Shown here piece by piece: positions 34,121 through 44,579 of a stretch of DNA of 64,000 nt. Source of the DNA: Moniliophthora roreri (lineage: Eukaryota; Basidiomycota; Agaricomycetes; Agaricales; Marasmiaceae); the NCBI GenBank assembly GCA_001466705.2, contig LATX02000238.1, forward strand, positions 124,001 to 188,000. The letters are read 5' to 3'. The notes under the pieces were generated by a model. The model was not told the origin of the DNA. It did not search any database and saw only the letters and a program-made list of their open reading frames with translations. Numbering within the stretch: position 1 is the stretch's first letter; the number at the start of each line of letters is the position of its first letter. Made by a program: the position numbers and the translations under genes.

Positions 34121-35902
34121 ATGACCAAGTTCCATCTTCAAGAAAACGTTCAACTCGAATATGATTCCAAAAACATGCCTTTTCGCCGCTTGGGACCTAG
34201 CGGGCTCAGAGTTCCTTTGTTTTCTTTAGGCGGATGTACTTTTTTGTTTCTCTTGCTTCTTTCTTTTGGGTGTTGATTAAACTGAAATGTAGGGCTCACT
34301 CTAGGCGGAAGTGTAACGGGTGCATCTGCCAAAGTGCATTCCCTTTCCATGCGCCGGCTTTCCTGAGTCTGACGATGGGCATGTAGGATATCATAAAAAC
34401 CGCATTCGACAATGGAATCAATATGTTCGATACCGCAGAACAATACTCTGGAGGGAAATCTGAAGAAGAGATGTGAGTCTCCCTCCTTCTCTACTTCTTT
34501 CTGCTTTTCTTGACGATCGTTGCTTGCAGAGGGAAAGCTATCAAAGAACTCGGTCTACGACGGACCGATCTCATTATATCTACCAAAGTCTTCTGGGGTA
34601 GTGGTATTGGGAAGAGTCCGAATGCGTCTGGACTGTCCAGAAAGCAGTGCGTGCAGCGTTTTCTCTCATGGTTGCACGTTGTTGATGATACCTTGTCTGG
34701 GTGAAGCATCATTGAAGGCACAAAAGAGTCTTTGGCGCGTCTACAGGTTGGACTATGTCGATGTTATTTTCGCGCATAGGCCAGACTTGAGTGGTGCGTG
34801 CAGCACACTCCCTTATTAAATCTTCAACGTTTTTCTGATGAGGACCCAGTGCCCATGGAAGAAGTCGTCCGAGCGTTCAACCATGTTATCGAGCAGGGCT
34901 GGGTATGTGTCGTACTTTGCTATCCTGACAAGTCGTTCACTGTCACTACTGCTCAGGCATTCTACTGGGGAACCTCCGAATGGTCTGCTCACGAAATCGA
35001 GGAGGCTTATCGTGAGTAAAGTTATCTTCTCATAGGTCTCGTTCACTTACACTTGCGTAGACGTTGCCAACAAACTAAACCTCATTGCACCGATCGCTGA
35101 GCAGTGCCAGCACAAGTGCGTGTTTTGCGATTCGACTTTCATGATCTCTGCTGACGCTATCTCGCCTTCAACTAGTATGTTCACTCGTGAACGTCCTGAA
35201 AAGGAATACGCGTAAGACCGTCCGCTCCGAATTTGGTTCCTTGTCGGTTACTTTTTATCTTCCCGTTAGACCATTGTACAAAAAGTACCATTACGGTACA
35301 ACTACTTACTCCTCTTTGTACTTTGGACTCCTTACCGGCAAGGTCAGCGCCATCTATTCATCACTTCACCGCTCGCTAATAGCATGCAGTACAATGACGG
35401 TATTCCACCAACCTCCCGCTTGGGCTCCAATGCTTCCGAATTCAGCTGGCTATTGAACAAGTTGGAGACTAACGAGGGTAAAGAGATGATTAGGAAAGCA
35501 AGAGAGCTGACTGCGTTTGCTGAGCAAGGTGCCTTTCGGCTTCCCTTCTTTACTTTCTTCGTTTGAAGGCTGACGCAAGCTCTAAACATAGAACTCCAAA
35601 CAACACTTCCCGCCCTCGCCCTAGCCTGGGTAGCCAAAAACACCAACACATCCACCATCATTTTGGGTGCGTCGAAACCTGAACAGGTAGTGGAGAATCT
35701 CAAAGCGTTGGAGGTGTTACCGAGGTTGAATGAGGGAACTATGAAAAGGATTGAAGAAATTTTGGGGAATAAGCCAGAAGATTGGGTTGGTCCTGTGTTC
35801 TGTCTGAAAATAGCTGAGGCTAATATTGTTGCAGCCGACGTATGGAAGGCCGAGTTTGGATGTTTTTGGAAGGGTACCCTAGTCGTGGAGACTGTAGAAT
35901 GA
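34121..35902 (+). CDS. Aldo/keto reductase, voltage-gated K+ channel beta-subunit type
   Basis: NADPH-dependent oxidoreductase of the AKR6-like group, TIM-barrel fold, probably cytosolic. It begins MTKFHLQENVQLEYDSKN, then MPFRRLGPSGLRVPLFSLGG. Spliced segments are WLTLGGSVTGASAKDIIKTA, FDNGINMFDTAEQYSGG (catalytic Asp and Tyr), LGLRRTDLIISTKVFWGSG (catalytic Lys), LQVDYVDVIFAHRPD (His), AFYWGTSEWSAHEIEEAY, PIAEQCQHNMFTRERPEKEY, YFGLLTGKYNDGIPPTSR, and TSTIILGASKPEQVVENL (cofactor binding). The tetrad is intact. The junction at about 34796-34850 is out of phase with the obvious splice sites, so one exon edge there is uncertain. The final 25 residues are unusual, and a late intron may be missed. 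Confidence 0.85.
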
Positions 35903-35991
35903 TGAGACTAATCTTTGTATGAATTCCTGCGTCGATTAAACTTGAGTGCGATCTTCCGAAATGAAATCTCAACCACGCGGCAACTGCGCTG

Positions 35992-36013
35992 TTTTGATGA
36001 ATTGTCGTCAAGC
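35992..36013 (+). promoter_or_regulatory. Conserved upstream element shared by F-box-2 and F-box-3 (copy 1)
   Basis: A 22-bp sequence starting TTTTGATGAATTGTCG, about 200 bp upstream of the F-box-2 ATG. It recurs at 44382-44403 with one mismatch, about 177 bp upstream of the F-box-3 ATG. It could be a retained promoter motif or only residue of the duplication. Confidence 0.45.
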
Positions 36014-36213
36014 TGCGCGTGGTGATTCGGACCCCACGCCACTGATAACAAGGGATCATTGAGCTTGTTCTTTTTTTCCTTGACTTCTTGCAACCACCCT
36101 TACCGAAATCAGTCGCGTCGCTGAGGGCTGAGGTGAAAGAGGGCTTACAAGTACGTCGCAGCTTTAATCGAAGGCCTCTTAATACTCAAGACGCAAGACA
36201 GGAAACCCAAGTC

Positions 36214-38229
36214 ATGGGCAAGAAGGGTAGTCCAGCATCACGATCAAAAGAGAACAAATCTCCCAAAGCCCCAGTAATCACCAAGTCGACTCCCAATCTG
36301 TTCAGCATCCTTTTTTGCGAAAAATGCATCAACGACGACTTTGCTTCCGCTTCATATCCTGATCCAGACCAAGAACAGCGTTTTCTCTCCCTTGCTGAAG
36401 CCACGGAGGCAGTTGCATTCTTGAAAGAAGAGAAGCGCGAGCTAGCGAGTTGTGATGAGAAGATATCGCGTCTTCATCAGGCCATGGATCAATACGAGTC
36501 GGAAAAGCTTTCACACGAAGGACGTTTTCCATCAGGCACGAAAACGAATGGAGCCTCGACTCGGATTTTGTCACGCAGCATCCGCTGTCAAAGATGTAAC
36601 AACGAAGTCACTACTTTTTCATATTCCGGCCCAATCCAGATTCAAGCTGTCTACGATGAGAAGATATTGCTCACTGTTCGGCTGTTGGCTCAGGTAGAGG
36701 CACAAAGAGTTGCACTCCAAATTCGGACTCACACGCGTCGGCCTGCCATTTCGCGATCACAACGACGAGGTCTCCCAATTGTTTTGTGGAAGGCGATCTT
36801 TTCCGAGGTCATTCGTAATTCGGACGGCACAGATGACTCGTTAATACTGGGGGCGGGTAGTTCGTCAGCATCTCTTATCCTCTCTCATGTCTGTTCAGAC
36901 TGGAGAGCCATGGCACATTTGCATCCTGTGCTGTGGCGCACGATTTCCGTGTGGCTGAGTATGCTCAAAAAAGACTACACGATGCTTCTCGGTACCTTCC
37001 TCAGATATTCCAAGGAGATGCCGTTGCGAGTTCGTATGTTCGACGCCCGTTGGCCAGGTCATCGTAGTAGTTGGCCTCGTGTTGGGGATAACGGCAATCG
37101 TGCCTTTACTCTTCTTATGACCCAAGCCTCACGTATAGAAGCGCTCGAATTGATGCTCTTTGACTGGAATATTCTGACCCAGTGGAAGCAAAAGAGCATC
37201 TCTTTTCCGATTCTTCGGGAGTTTTCTGCTCTGAATCAGTGGGACGTTGTATACCAGGACACTTTGAGTTGGTTTTGGGATCCCGTCATGCAGCGCATTT
37301 GGGGTAAACATGAATGGGTCACAGACCGAACAAAGGCCGACGTTATTCGCATGACACCACAGCATGAGACAGTCGTAGTTGCGAAAGCAATGGAATTTCG
37401 ACAGCTTTTGCAGCTACTCCAAGGTTCGCGCGTGACTTCCTTGACCGTGGAGGATCTTACGAAAGGGTAGGGGGAGTTTCAAGAAGATCGGGCTGATGGT
37501 TCACCAAAGCGAGTGGAGGTACAATTTCTAGAAGACATCGATATCCACGTATCCGACCCTTCCACGGCGAACAACCTGTTTTCGATCCTTGTTCTACCTC
37601 GTTTGAAAGAACTCCAGGTGAAATTGCGTCGATCCAAACGTACAGATACTTGTCCATTCACCACGCTTGCCCCAATGCTGAGCCGCTCAACATGGCTGCT
37701 TAGCAAACTGGTGCTCGATGTTCCAAACATCTACCTTTCTGATCATACGCTCGCGGATATACTTCGGGAAACACCATACCTAAGGATCTTACGCGTCATG
37801 ACAGTGACTAGAACGCCGGGGAGGATTGCCACGAAATCCTCTTTCAACTTCTTCACTTCCCTTAGGCTTGGTCCCAATGATTCCGCTCATTCACTGTTAA
37901 TTCCTCGATTGCAGGAGCTCTATCTGACAGAAGATGGATTATTATCAGATGCGGGTGCTGCAGATGAGCTGCTCAAAGTTGTCGAGTTCAGAAGTACTAG
38001 CGGACTTGCCGCAAGGGGCAGAGCTGAGAACGATATCTCGGTCCTGCATCGAGTCGTCGTTCATTCGATCTGTCGTAATGTAGGTTCACCGGATACAAGA
38101 TGCGAGCAGGATCGGTGTCAGTGTAATTTTTTGCTCGAGCAGGAGAATTTTGAAAGGATCCAAGCACTCGTACGAGACTTTGTGTTTTTCGGGTACAAAT
38201 TTACTTACTTGATCAGTGAAGGTGTCTAG
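36214..38229 (+). pseudogene. F-box-like twin-CxxC protein (F-box-2) with a single in-frame stop
   Basis: Paralogue of F-box-1 and F-box-3. The start is taken at 36214 (MGKKGSPAS), which aligns with the MGK starts of the other two, although the frame is open from 36088. It has both CxxC modules (LFCEKCIND and IRCQRCNNE), the F-box segment (ISRSQRRGLPIVLWKAIFSEVI) and SLILSHVCSDWRAMAHLHPVLW. The frame ends with TAG at 37468-37470, but the same frame stays open and homologous straight after it (GEFQEDRADGSP, then VQFLEDIDIHVS) to 38229. It could be a new pseudogene, a readthrough gene, or a truncated 418-residue receptor. A block near 37240-37300 is also shorter than in the paralogues. Confidence 0.8.
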
Positions 38230-38549
38230 ATTCGATATATTCACAGATTGTACAATATTGATAAAATAGGATACGCGCTTTCCAATGCGACAAACTCGCC
38301 TCCACTGCATCCGCCCCCTCCACTGCTGCCTCCACATCCCTCTTATGTACCACAGGGCCCTCCTGCACAAGCTCCGCTCATACATTCTGAATGCAAGATC
38401 AGAACAACCCTGAAATTGCTGCAAAAAAGTAAAACTCACCACCCGTACCACACAAACCCAGCTGACGAGTGAGCACAAGTATATCGGCCGTTGCCTGAAA
38501 CGCCTCATAATCGAGCGCAGTATCCCTACCCTCCTCTTTCAACTCTCTT
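38230..38549. other. Intergenic, no gene seen
   Basis: Convergent region between F-box-2 and GRDP. A minus-strand frame at 38086-38508 overlaps F-box-2 and is a shadow. Confidence 0.5.
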
Positions 38550-40589
38550 TCAGGACGTCGAGAAGGTAGTCGGTTGCTTGCGGCTCTGGGCTCGGAGTTT
38601 GTGTACGAGGTATTGAATCGTCTCTAATGACTGCAATGAGCGAAGGCTTCCGACAAAAGACCACGGGAGTGTTCATACCTTCCACGCTTGACACGTTTCC
38701 TTAAATGCCGAAGATAACCGGCTCTTTGCCACCTGATCATTACTGGCGAATGCAAATGTCAGGATAAGGGGAACTGTTGAGCCAGCAGAAGCGAACTTAC
38801 TGGTCAAGAAAACGATTGAGAAATTGCATGCAATCTCTTCTGTACTTGCTCGCCATCAGCTGGTGGGTATGCCAAACTAAATCGATATCCAAAGTCGGCA
38901 CGAAGAAGGAATCTGGTGATCCATACAGTAGGTCTAGAAAGCTAGATTCTGCATTAGGCTCTATACATAGGAAACTATCGAACAAACACACGCGTGGTAT
39001 CGTAGGACAGAATGCTTCAAGACATGCTCGCCCTCCACTGCTTCAAGGAACGAGGCTTCTGTCCATCCTAAATCTTTCATTCTCTTGATGAACGAGCCTT
39101 GTCGTAATACCTGACACGTCTATAAGTATCATCGAGTCAAGACATTGAGGTCAACCTACCGCAGCAACGAGATCAATAGACCAAGGTTTGTCATCTGCGT
39201 AAGCGCCCATGATTCGAGACAACCTGAGAATAAATGTATCAGAGCTCGCTCGCGCCAAACACGGTCGCTACCACCTACAACTTTTCATCGTTTTCATCAT
39301 ACGTCATAGGCATATGCTTGCGCATCGCTCGATGCATCAAATCCGTCGAGAATTCTACCCGCCTCAGGATACTCAACTCCCATTTCTCCTGAGATTGCCT
39401 GGATTTCTCGTGGGATGACTTTCGATTAGGTTGATCGAGCAACGGAAGTGAGTAACGAGCTCCGTTCGGTTGACGGAACTTTGCAGAGTCAAGAATCATG
39501 TCCTTGATATATCGTGCCTTCTTAAAATCATACGGATCCGTCTGAGTGTATAGTGTCCCCCTGCCATGAAGTCGTCTGGTGAGCCTTCGTCAAGAACACG
39601 AGTAAACAACACGCACGCGATGTATTTCTGATAATCCTCCATATTGTCGCACCAGCCATTCGTCGATAAATCCTTCGCAAGCTTCCTCGCCGCCAGCCGG
39701 GCTTTGTTGATTTCTGGACATTGCAAGCCAGATGCGCTATTGCTACACCGCGCCGAGAAGTTTGGTTGAAGGTATCCTGTCCCAAATTCATTTGAGAGTG
39801 CTGAGATGCAAGTGAGTCGCGCTTAAGGAGAAAAGTAAACGACAACTCACGCACGACTAAATCCTTCCGGCAGTTGGGACATATAATCATCCTCGTTATG
39901 AGAACTTGCGTCGACTCGATAGGATCAAAAGGAAGTTGAGTTGCATTGGTCCATTCACTAATCCTAGTATCGGAAGGTCCTGACAGAAGGCATGAAACAA
40001 TATCTTCCTAAGAGCGGAATGAGCATCAAGAATGTACCAATGTGAAGAGAACTCACAAAGTGCATTTCTACAAGGCGACTGACGTTCTCAAGAAACCCAA
40101 GTGTTGAAACTCGCTTCACGTCTTCTTGGTACCATCTAATGAGGAGTCGTATCAACGGGGGAGAAATGACAGTGTTACAGATACCGTACGCAGGATTCAA
40201 TGAATGCGAGTGCCAGACCATGAAAACGTCTATGGGCGGCAGATGATACTTGAGAAACTCTTCAATATCGTATAGTTTATCGAATGACCATTTACACCAC
40301 AGCTCGAACCTAAGGCGGCGGTCAGTCACATCGAGAAGCCCTTTGAGGGTGGAAAGACGTGCCTCTCAACTGCGAGCCCTACAAACCAAGCCCAACGGTA
40401 GCCTGCTGCAGTCGGAGGAACAACGACTTCATGGCTCTCTGACCTCTCGACAAGTTTCTTTAACCTCCCAAAGGCGTGTAATAGACTGAGATGGGCCTTG
40501 ATATGGGGTATTGACACCAACGGAGCAGTGAATGCTGGGCCTATCGGGAGTAGCTTCGGTTTATTCGAATAAGGTTGCATCAGGGCCAA
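38550..40589 (-). CDS. GRDP-like protein (DUF1399), multi-exon, with GC-AG intron and one homopolymer frameshift
   Basis: Glycine-rich-domain-containing-protein-like (DUF1399) family, function poorly known. Start MALMQPYSNKPK at 40589. Landmarks are IKAHLSLLHAFGRLKKLVE, YRWAWFVGLAVERFELWCKW, the repeat hallmark PPIDVFMVWHSHSLNPAWYQ, ITRMIICPNCRKD, KLAKDLSTNGWCDNMEDY, YTQTDPYDFKKARYIKDM, and the second hallmark FVPTLDIDLVWHTHQLMASK. The intron 40310-40362 has a GC donor (GCACGT) and joins AVER to FELWC. At about 39555-39562 a run of five G's leaves the frame one base short between DDFMAG and TLYTQTD. The last exon ends near 38550. No glycine-rich tail is seen. Confidence 0.78.
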
Positions 40590-41198
40590 TTATGGAAGAG
40601 GAGACCATGGATGTCAGGACGTATCGGGCTGTCTGACTCTTGATGAGCTGTGCTGATAACCATCGCAACCCACGATTCGACGGAAGCGGCTGTGATACAA
40701 GGCAAGGTTGAGTTTGGAGTGTCTTATCAGGTCCGACTCCCATCCAGCCATGAGATTCTAGTAAGAGAAACCTAAATCAAGGGCGTGGCGGTATTTGAAA
40801 AGGTGGTATCAAACTCCAAACTCCCAGATTTCGAGCAGCCAGGACCCCTTAATTTAGGTTACATAATGTTCAAAAGTCACATTTCATTGGCCAGAGACCT
40901 CCCGCTCCCCCCGGTTGATATCATGTACCCAAATGCCGCCACCCCCTTGACCTGAATGATACCTTCTTTCTTCTGAAAAATCAGCAAAATTCGGGAAATA
41001 CTACACCTGAGTGCTCACCCCGAAAGTGGTGAGGATCCCCGCTAACCATACCCTGAGATCTCGACCTCGTTGATGTAGCCCTGGAGACGTTGCACGCGGC
41101 GAACGAAAGCAGCAACTCATTATTCCCACGCATAACCTCTCTCCCTCGCGAGTCTTGCTTTCATTATCAGGCCTCTCAAGTTTTAGGCGCTCTGGTTA
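40590..41198. other. Intergenic, no gene seen
   Basis: The part from about 40590 to 40660 is shared with the duplicated fragment at 24.48 kb, so the duplication includes sequence upstream of the assigned start. No other feature. Confidence 0.5.
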
Positions 41199-41427
41199 CG
41201 AGTCCGAGGCTTCTTCTGCCAATTTTTCCTTATACGGAAGGTATAAGTGGGTGGGAAAGTTGTGGTCTGATAGATGTCGATAGATCGTTTTGTTTGGCTC
41301 GCTTAGCGCACGTTCAGCTTCGCCCTCGTTACCGTCAGCCCAGAAATTCCAAGCCCCCGCAAAAACCACAACGCCAGAAACGGACTTGTAATTGCCATCG
41401 GACCCTGACGGCTCACTGCGGCAAGTG
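41199..41427. repeat. Direct repeat, copy 1 (about 229 bp)
   Basis: Begins ACGAGTCCGAG and ends CACTGCGGCAAG. It shares the order of blocks TGCCAATTTTT, ACGGAAGG, GATAGATGTCGATAGATCG, AGAAATTCCAAG, CCAGAAACGGACT and ACTGCGGCAAG with copy 2. Confidence 0.85.
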
Positions 41428-41536
41428 AGTGTTATATCCATACGAATCGCATCTGAAACACAGATAATTTTTAGTAGATGTCTGGATGTGTGCGGATATG
41501 CCCATGTTCAAACGGACGACGACAACGACGGCAAGT

Positions 41537-41765
41537 TACGAGTCCGAGTTCACGAGGATTCATCTTTATCTGCCAATTTTTTCCTAGTACGGAAGGGTGA
41601 GAAAGCTGTGGTTTCTGATAGATGTCGATAGATCGTTTTATTTGGCTCACGTCCGGCTTTGCTCTCACCGGTCAGCCACAGAAATTCCAAGTTTCCGCAA
41701 AACCACAAAGCCAGAAACGGACTCGCAATCGCCATCGACCCTGATGGCCCACTGCGGCAAGGTAC
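41537..41765. repeat. Direct repeat, copy 2 (about 229 bp)
   Basis: Diverged tandem copy of 41199-41427 in the same orientation, separated by about 110 bp. The same blocks occur in the same order with point changes and small indels. No coding frame is shared, so the unit is non-coding. Confidence 0.85.
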
Positions 41766-42005
41766 AAAGGTGATCATATAGATACTTGAATCGCTGACAG
41801 TGGGCGCTGCCGGGATGGCCCTACTCCCCGATTAGAACTGCATCGGAAAGTAGGTAGCTGCATCGGAGAGAATGGCAAAGCGATATCCCTCACTTTGGGC
41901 TGTTGGCCAATCGGCTGGCGTGGGTATGTGAAGCGTTTGGTCATCTAACTTTTCTTCAAAAGTGGTTTACAATTATTGAAACAGCTGTAACCCATATTAT
42001 CCACA

Positions 42006-43271
42006 ATGCTTCGTCGAGTCGCTCTCATTACAGGTGCTGCACAAGGCATTGGCAAGTCCATTGCTCTCCGACTCGCAAAGGATGGATTCGACGTCGCTAT
42101 CAATGATATTGGCTCCAAAACCACGAAACTCCAGCATCTAGCCGAGTTAATCAACCAGGCTGGTCGTCGTGCACATGTCGCTTCTGGAGATGTCTCTATG
42201 GAAGATGATGTCGAGCGTATTCTTGGATCTACTGTGGAAGAACTTGGCAGTGTGGACGTCGTAAGTCTTTTCTCATATCTCCTCTTGTTTCAGTCTAACG
42301 CGTCTTAAAGATGGTGGCTAATGCAGGAGTTCTCCCCCTTGCTGCTCCAGTATCATCCAGTTTGTCGTCACTACCGCTCTACTGGGAGATTACTTCACTG
42401 ATATTTCTTGTAGCATCTGTCGTTGACTGGGACAGAACCATGTCTGTAAACGCTCGGGGTGTATTTCTCTGTTATAAGCATGCTGCAAGGCAGATGATAT
42501 CACAAGGCAGAGGCGGGAGGATCATTGGTGCTAGTTCTGCTGCCGGAAAGCAAGGTTTGGATCCGTTACAGCCTCTCATGACAGCGGCAGCCTCATCCTT
42601 CGGTTATCCCCACAGGACAAGAAACACTGGGAGCCTATTCAGCATCCAAGTTTGCTATCAGAGGGCTGACACAATGCACTGGTGACCACCGTAGTCATTA
42701 TTGTATTTTGCAATCACTGATGTCCTCTTGCTGTAGCACAAGAGTTGGGAAAGTATGGTATAACTGTCAATGCCTATGCTCCCGGTGAGTAATGCTGGAC
42801 ATTCCATAGCAAGCAACCTTTCGTTTAAGTTTTGGTTCTTCTCAGGTTACATTCATACCGAAATGAGCGGTGAGTCTCATCCTCAAGGTGATACTGATTG
42901 ATCTATACTAACTAGGCGCCTTTGAAAAGCGGAGTGGGTGAAAATGAGAGGGGAGGAAGTGAAGCAGAGTGTAAGCACGTTTCCTTGTTCAAACTTAGGT
43001 CGCTGCCTTTAGCATTCAGCAGTTCGCGTCCGCCCTTGCAAAAGACGGTGAACCGGAGGACATTGCGAGTATTGTTTCGTATCTGGCATCCGAGGAGGCT
43101 CATTTTATCACTGGTGAGTCATGGGTCACTTTACATCATGTAGTTCAGGAGTCTAAACTGTTTGCGGTGACAGGACAAACTGTAAGTGAACCAGTTCCTA
43201 GTGAGCTAAGTACAAATTCTGAATCCATTCCGTTTCAGATATCAGTCAACGGCGGCACTTACTTTGATTAA
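42006..43271 (+). CDS. Short-chain dehydrogenase/reductase (SDR), acetoin/diacetyl-reductase-like
   Basis: NAD(P)-dependent oxidoreductase of the classical SDR fold. Start MLRRVALITGAAQGIGKS carries the TGxxxGIG cofactor motif. Spliced segments are DVMVANAGVLPLAAPV (NAG motif), RTMSVNARGVFLCYKHAARQ, GRIIGASSAAGKQG (catalytic Ser), LGAYSASKFAIRGLTQCT (YxxxK), AQELGKYGITVNAYAPGYIH, EDIASIVSYLASEEAHFITG and QTISVNGGTYFD. The catalytic Ser-Tyr-Lys are present. Introns are frequent, and two exons near 42870-43010 are very small. The acetoin reductase likeness is tentative. Confidence 0.88.
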
Positions 43272-44579
43272 TCATAGAGCACACCGACTTTGCTGTTACA
43301 TTCAAACCTGTGAACAGGACATCATTTGATGGTTGTGTTGTTGTCAATTTAATGAGGAAAGTCAGCTCGCTATGCACTACCCAGTCAAGTGCCCCAGCAC
43401 ACATGATTGCTACACCTCACATTGCTGTAACATTTTCCTTTCTCCATTGTTTCTCCATGGTCAACCGGCCCAAGGCAGTGTTACCATCATATTTCTGTTC
43501 TTCGCTGTAAGCCTCCGCCCGAGTTCCCAGCGCCCCGCCTTGCGCCCGCAGATCAAGTTGGGGGCGAGTAAACAGCATATGACGCCACAACATGGTGTCT
43601 GATAAGACGGCTATCACCGGAAATTTGGCCATACCTCGCTGCACCCTTCTCCTGCTCCTCTCCGCTCCTCTCCCAGCACCTTCACCCTCCCTCAAGATCC
43701 TTCAAGTACCCCATAGACCGTCTGCCGACTTGTCTTTTGACTTAATGCATCAGTATCTCTGGAAGAACCCCGCCTTCAACTATATTACTGAAAAGCGCTC
43801 GGGGTGTCTGCCTTTTGGCAGCAAGGCTATCCTATCTAGGAAAGCTCCATTGCTCCCCGTTGTTAAACAGGTACGTGTTTATCATGTACTGGCTCGGTTT
43901 AGACATGTTTTGACCATACCACTCTCGCAGACGATCCCGAGAGGTACGCGGATTCCGCTCCGAAGCTACCGATGACCCGGTCTGACTTGTTCAGTGAAAA
44001 ATGGCGCACAGGGTATCGTTGTCGTAGTACGGTACGACCGTCGACCATGTTCTGTTCTCCTGCCCAACTCATGCTGCAAATATTACTGAGATCTCTTGGC
44101 AGGTCATGATAAAGGAGCTACCAAAGGTGCATCCCCACAACTGGTTTCTGATTCTTTTGTATCAACGGCAGGATGAAACTATCGGGCCTCACCATGAACC
44201 GGAAAGCGTCAACACGTTCACTCATGTACAAGTGTAAGGTTCTGGACTCGGAACTCAGTCGTCGTGCGGCAATTTGAGTGTTCTCTTGAGAATTCCATAG
44301 TCGTAGCATGGTATCCAAAATTTAGTTTAGGCTCTGAGAAATATTTTATTCTCACGCAGGTGGATCCCTGCGTCTTTGCCCTTTTGATGAATTGTCGCCA
44401 AGCAGGGTGACTCATGCAACGATGACTCCGATATGAACTTTTTTCCGACTCCGACTCCAACTACCCTTTCAATTCCCCGGACGCGTCAGTGAGGACTGCA
44501 GCAGGGCCGTAGTGCGTGAAAAAAAATTTCGACTGCCTTCTGATCCTCATATACACTATTATTCACAGAATATCGACTC
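43272..44579. other. Intergenic region with no secure gene; 3' part is the F-box-3 promoter
   Basis: A plus frame at 43592-43975 contains LMHQYLWKNPAFNYITEKRSG and IPRGTRIPLRSYR, which look weakly protein-like, but no family or full exon set could be found. At 44382-44403 lies a 22-bp sequence also found upstream of F-box-2. Confidence 0.4.
44382..44403 (+). promoter_or_regulatory. Conserved upstream element shared by F-box-2 and F-box-3 (copy 2)
   Basis: Second copy of the 22-bp sequence beginning TTTTGATGAATTGTCG, with one substitution, in the same orientation and at a similar distance to the start codon. Surrounding sequence is much less conserved, which hints at constraint. Confidence 0.45.

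Noticed and set aside
36088..36213. 42-codon N-terminal extension of F-box-2
   Set aside because: Paralogues 1 and 3 both start at the MGK equivalent to 36214; the extension lies in the upstream region.
40311..40331. 20-nt GT-AG intron in GRDP
   Set aside because: Below the minimum workable intron size; the 53-nt GC-AG alternative restores the family sequence.
43592..43975. Plus-strand frame with LWKNPAFNYITEKRSG
   Set aside because: Weakly protein-like but no family, no consistent exon chain, and frame breaks on both sides.
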